DNA of 64,000 nucleotides from Duganella sp. SG902 (GTDB taxonomy: Bacteria > Pseudomonadota > Gammaproteobacteria > Burkholderiales > Burkholderiaceae_D), in assembly GCF_013376005.1 (NCBI RefSeq), contig NZ_JABMJK010000008.1, positions 62,001 to 126,000 of the forward strand, given 5' to 3'. The first letter of the stretch is position 1. Each line of letters starts with the position of its first letter. The position numbers and the translations under genes were made by a program. The notes beneath the pieces are model-generated. The model did not search any database. It was not told the origin of the DNA and saw nothing but the letters and a program-made list of their open reading frames with translations. This document shows positions 63,587 through 64,000 of the stretch, piece after piece.

Positions 63587-64000
63587 ATGCAAACCCTACA
63601 AATCAGTATCTACGTGCTGGGCATGCTGATCGCCCTGGCGCTGATATTTGACTTCATGAACGGCTTCCATGACGCCGCCAACGCGATCGCCACCGTGGTC
63701 TCGACCGGCGTGCTCAAGCCGCAAACCGCCGTCGCCATGGCGGCCCTGTTCAACTTCGTCGCCATCTTCGTGTTCCACCAGCTGACCGTGGCGGCCACGG
63801 TGGGCAAGGGCACCATCGATCCGGGCGTGGTCGACCAGTACGTCATCTTTGGCGCGCTGGTGGGCGCCATCGTGTGGAACATCTTCACCTGGTACTACGG
63901 CATCCCGTCGTCGTCGTCGCACGCGCTGATCGGCGGTCTGGTGGGCGCGGCCGTGGCCAAGAGCGGCACCGGCGCGCTGATCTCGGCCGGCCTGATCAAG
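63587..64000 (+). CDS. PiT-family inorganic phosphate transporter (partial, C-terminus outside window)
   Basis: The first 138 residues of a PiT/PitA-type phosphate carrier are visible. The signature FDFMNGFHDAANAIATVVSTGVLKP (in part) is in the first block. GIPSSSSHALIGGLVGAA follows near residue 110, and several membrane segments are apparent. It imports phosphate as a metal complex with proton symport. It probably forms an operon with the PhoU-like gene. The gene runs off the right edge. Confidence 0.93.
   Translation, partial: MQTLQISIYVLGMLIALALIFDFMNGFHDAANAIATVVSTGVLKPQTAVAMAALFNFVAIFVFHQLTVAATVGKGTIDPGVVDQYVIFGALVGAIVWNIFTWYYGIPSSSSHALIGGLVGAAVAKSGTGALISAGLIK

Overview
The window is high-GC, densely coded chromosomal DNA from a betaproteobacterium. 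It most resembles the Oxalobacteraceae, in the Massilia/Duganella group. The basis is gene order (leuC-leuD-leuB-asd-fimV-truA-trpF-trpB-trpA-accD-folC-dedD-cvpA-purF-met, and rpsF-priB-rpsR-rplI-dnaB) and recognisable protein families. No database search was possible. I saw no rRNA, tRNA, CRISPR array, transposase gene, phage gene or plasmid gene.

Layout. 1-2.6 kb: a truncated Cache-domain sensor divergent from a methyl-accepting chemotaxis protein. 2.6-10 kb: a membrane-anchored alpha/beta hydrolase, Dps, and a complete tripartite RND efflux operon on the minus strand. 10-15 kb: an exported hydrolase, then a probable copper/heavy-metal module in which czcE-, DUF305- and YVTN-type periplasmic genes diverge from a CusR/CusS-like two-component system across a CusR-like palindrome. 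15-18 kb: a VOC protein, two YCII (DGPF) proteins and an ECF42-type sigma factor, preceded by what looks like that sigma factor's own promoter. 18-19 kb: free-methionine-sulfoxide reductase and a 59-residue unknown. 19-24.7 kb: the four-gene ligase-associated DNA-repair operon (exonuclease, ATP-dependent ligase, Lhr-type helicase, PdeM). 24.8-25.7 kb: two stress proteins. 25.8-30.3 kb: a Fur-box operon encoding a PepSY membrane protein, a DUF2271 protein with an ApbE flavinylation motif, a DUF4198 protein, ApbE and a membrane-anchored CysJ-like flavoreductase. 30.4-32.4 kb: a second Fur-box operon, hemP, an unknown and DUF2325. 32.5-34.8 kb: an FNR-type regulator, a NarL-type regulator and a universal stress protein behind a perfect FNR box. 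35-37.7 kb: cheZ-cheA. 37.9-56 kb: amino-acid, fatty-acid, folate and purine biosynthesis genes with fimV and truA. 56-59.7 kb: a small unknown gene, lexA with two SOS boxes and a large DUF5695-like exported protein. 59.8-64 kb: rpsF-priB-rpsR-rplI, dnaB, and a PhoU-like/PiT phosphate pair cut by the window end.

The most interesting unit is the iron-regulated flavin/PepSY operon. Its parts form a plausible chain from cytosolic NAD(P)H to a covalently flavinylated periplasmic protein, and so a candidate iron-acquisition ferric reductase. Next are the ECF42/DGPF module with its matching promoter, two long perfect hairpin elements whose inner stems differ by compensatory changes, a priB gene whose only reasonable start is CTG, and a shared TCCTAC motif upstream of a stress gene and the FNR-type gene.
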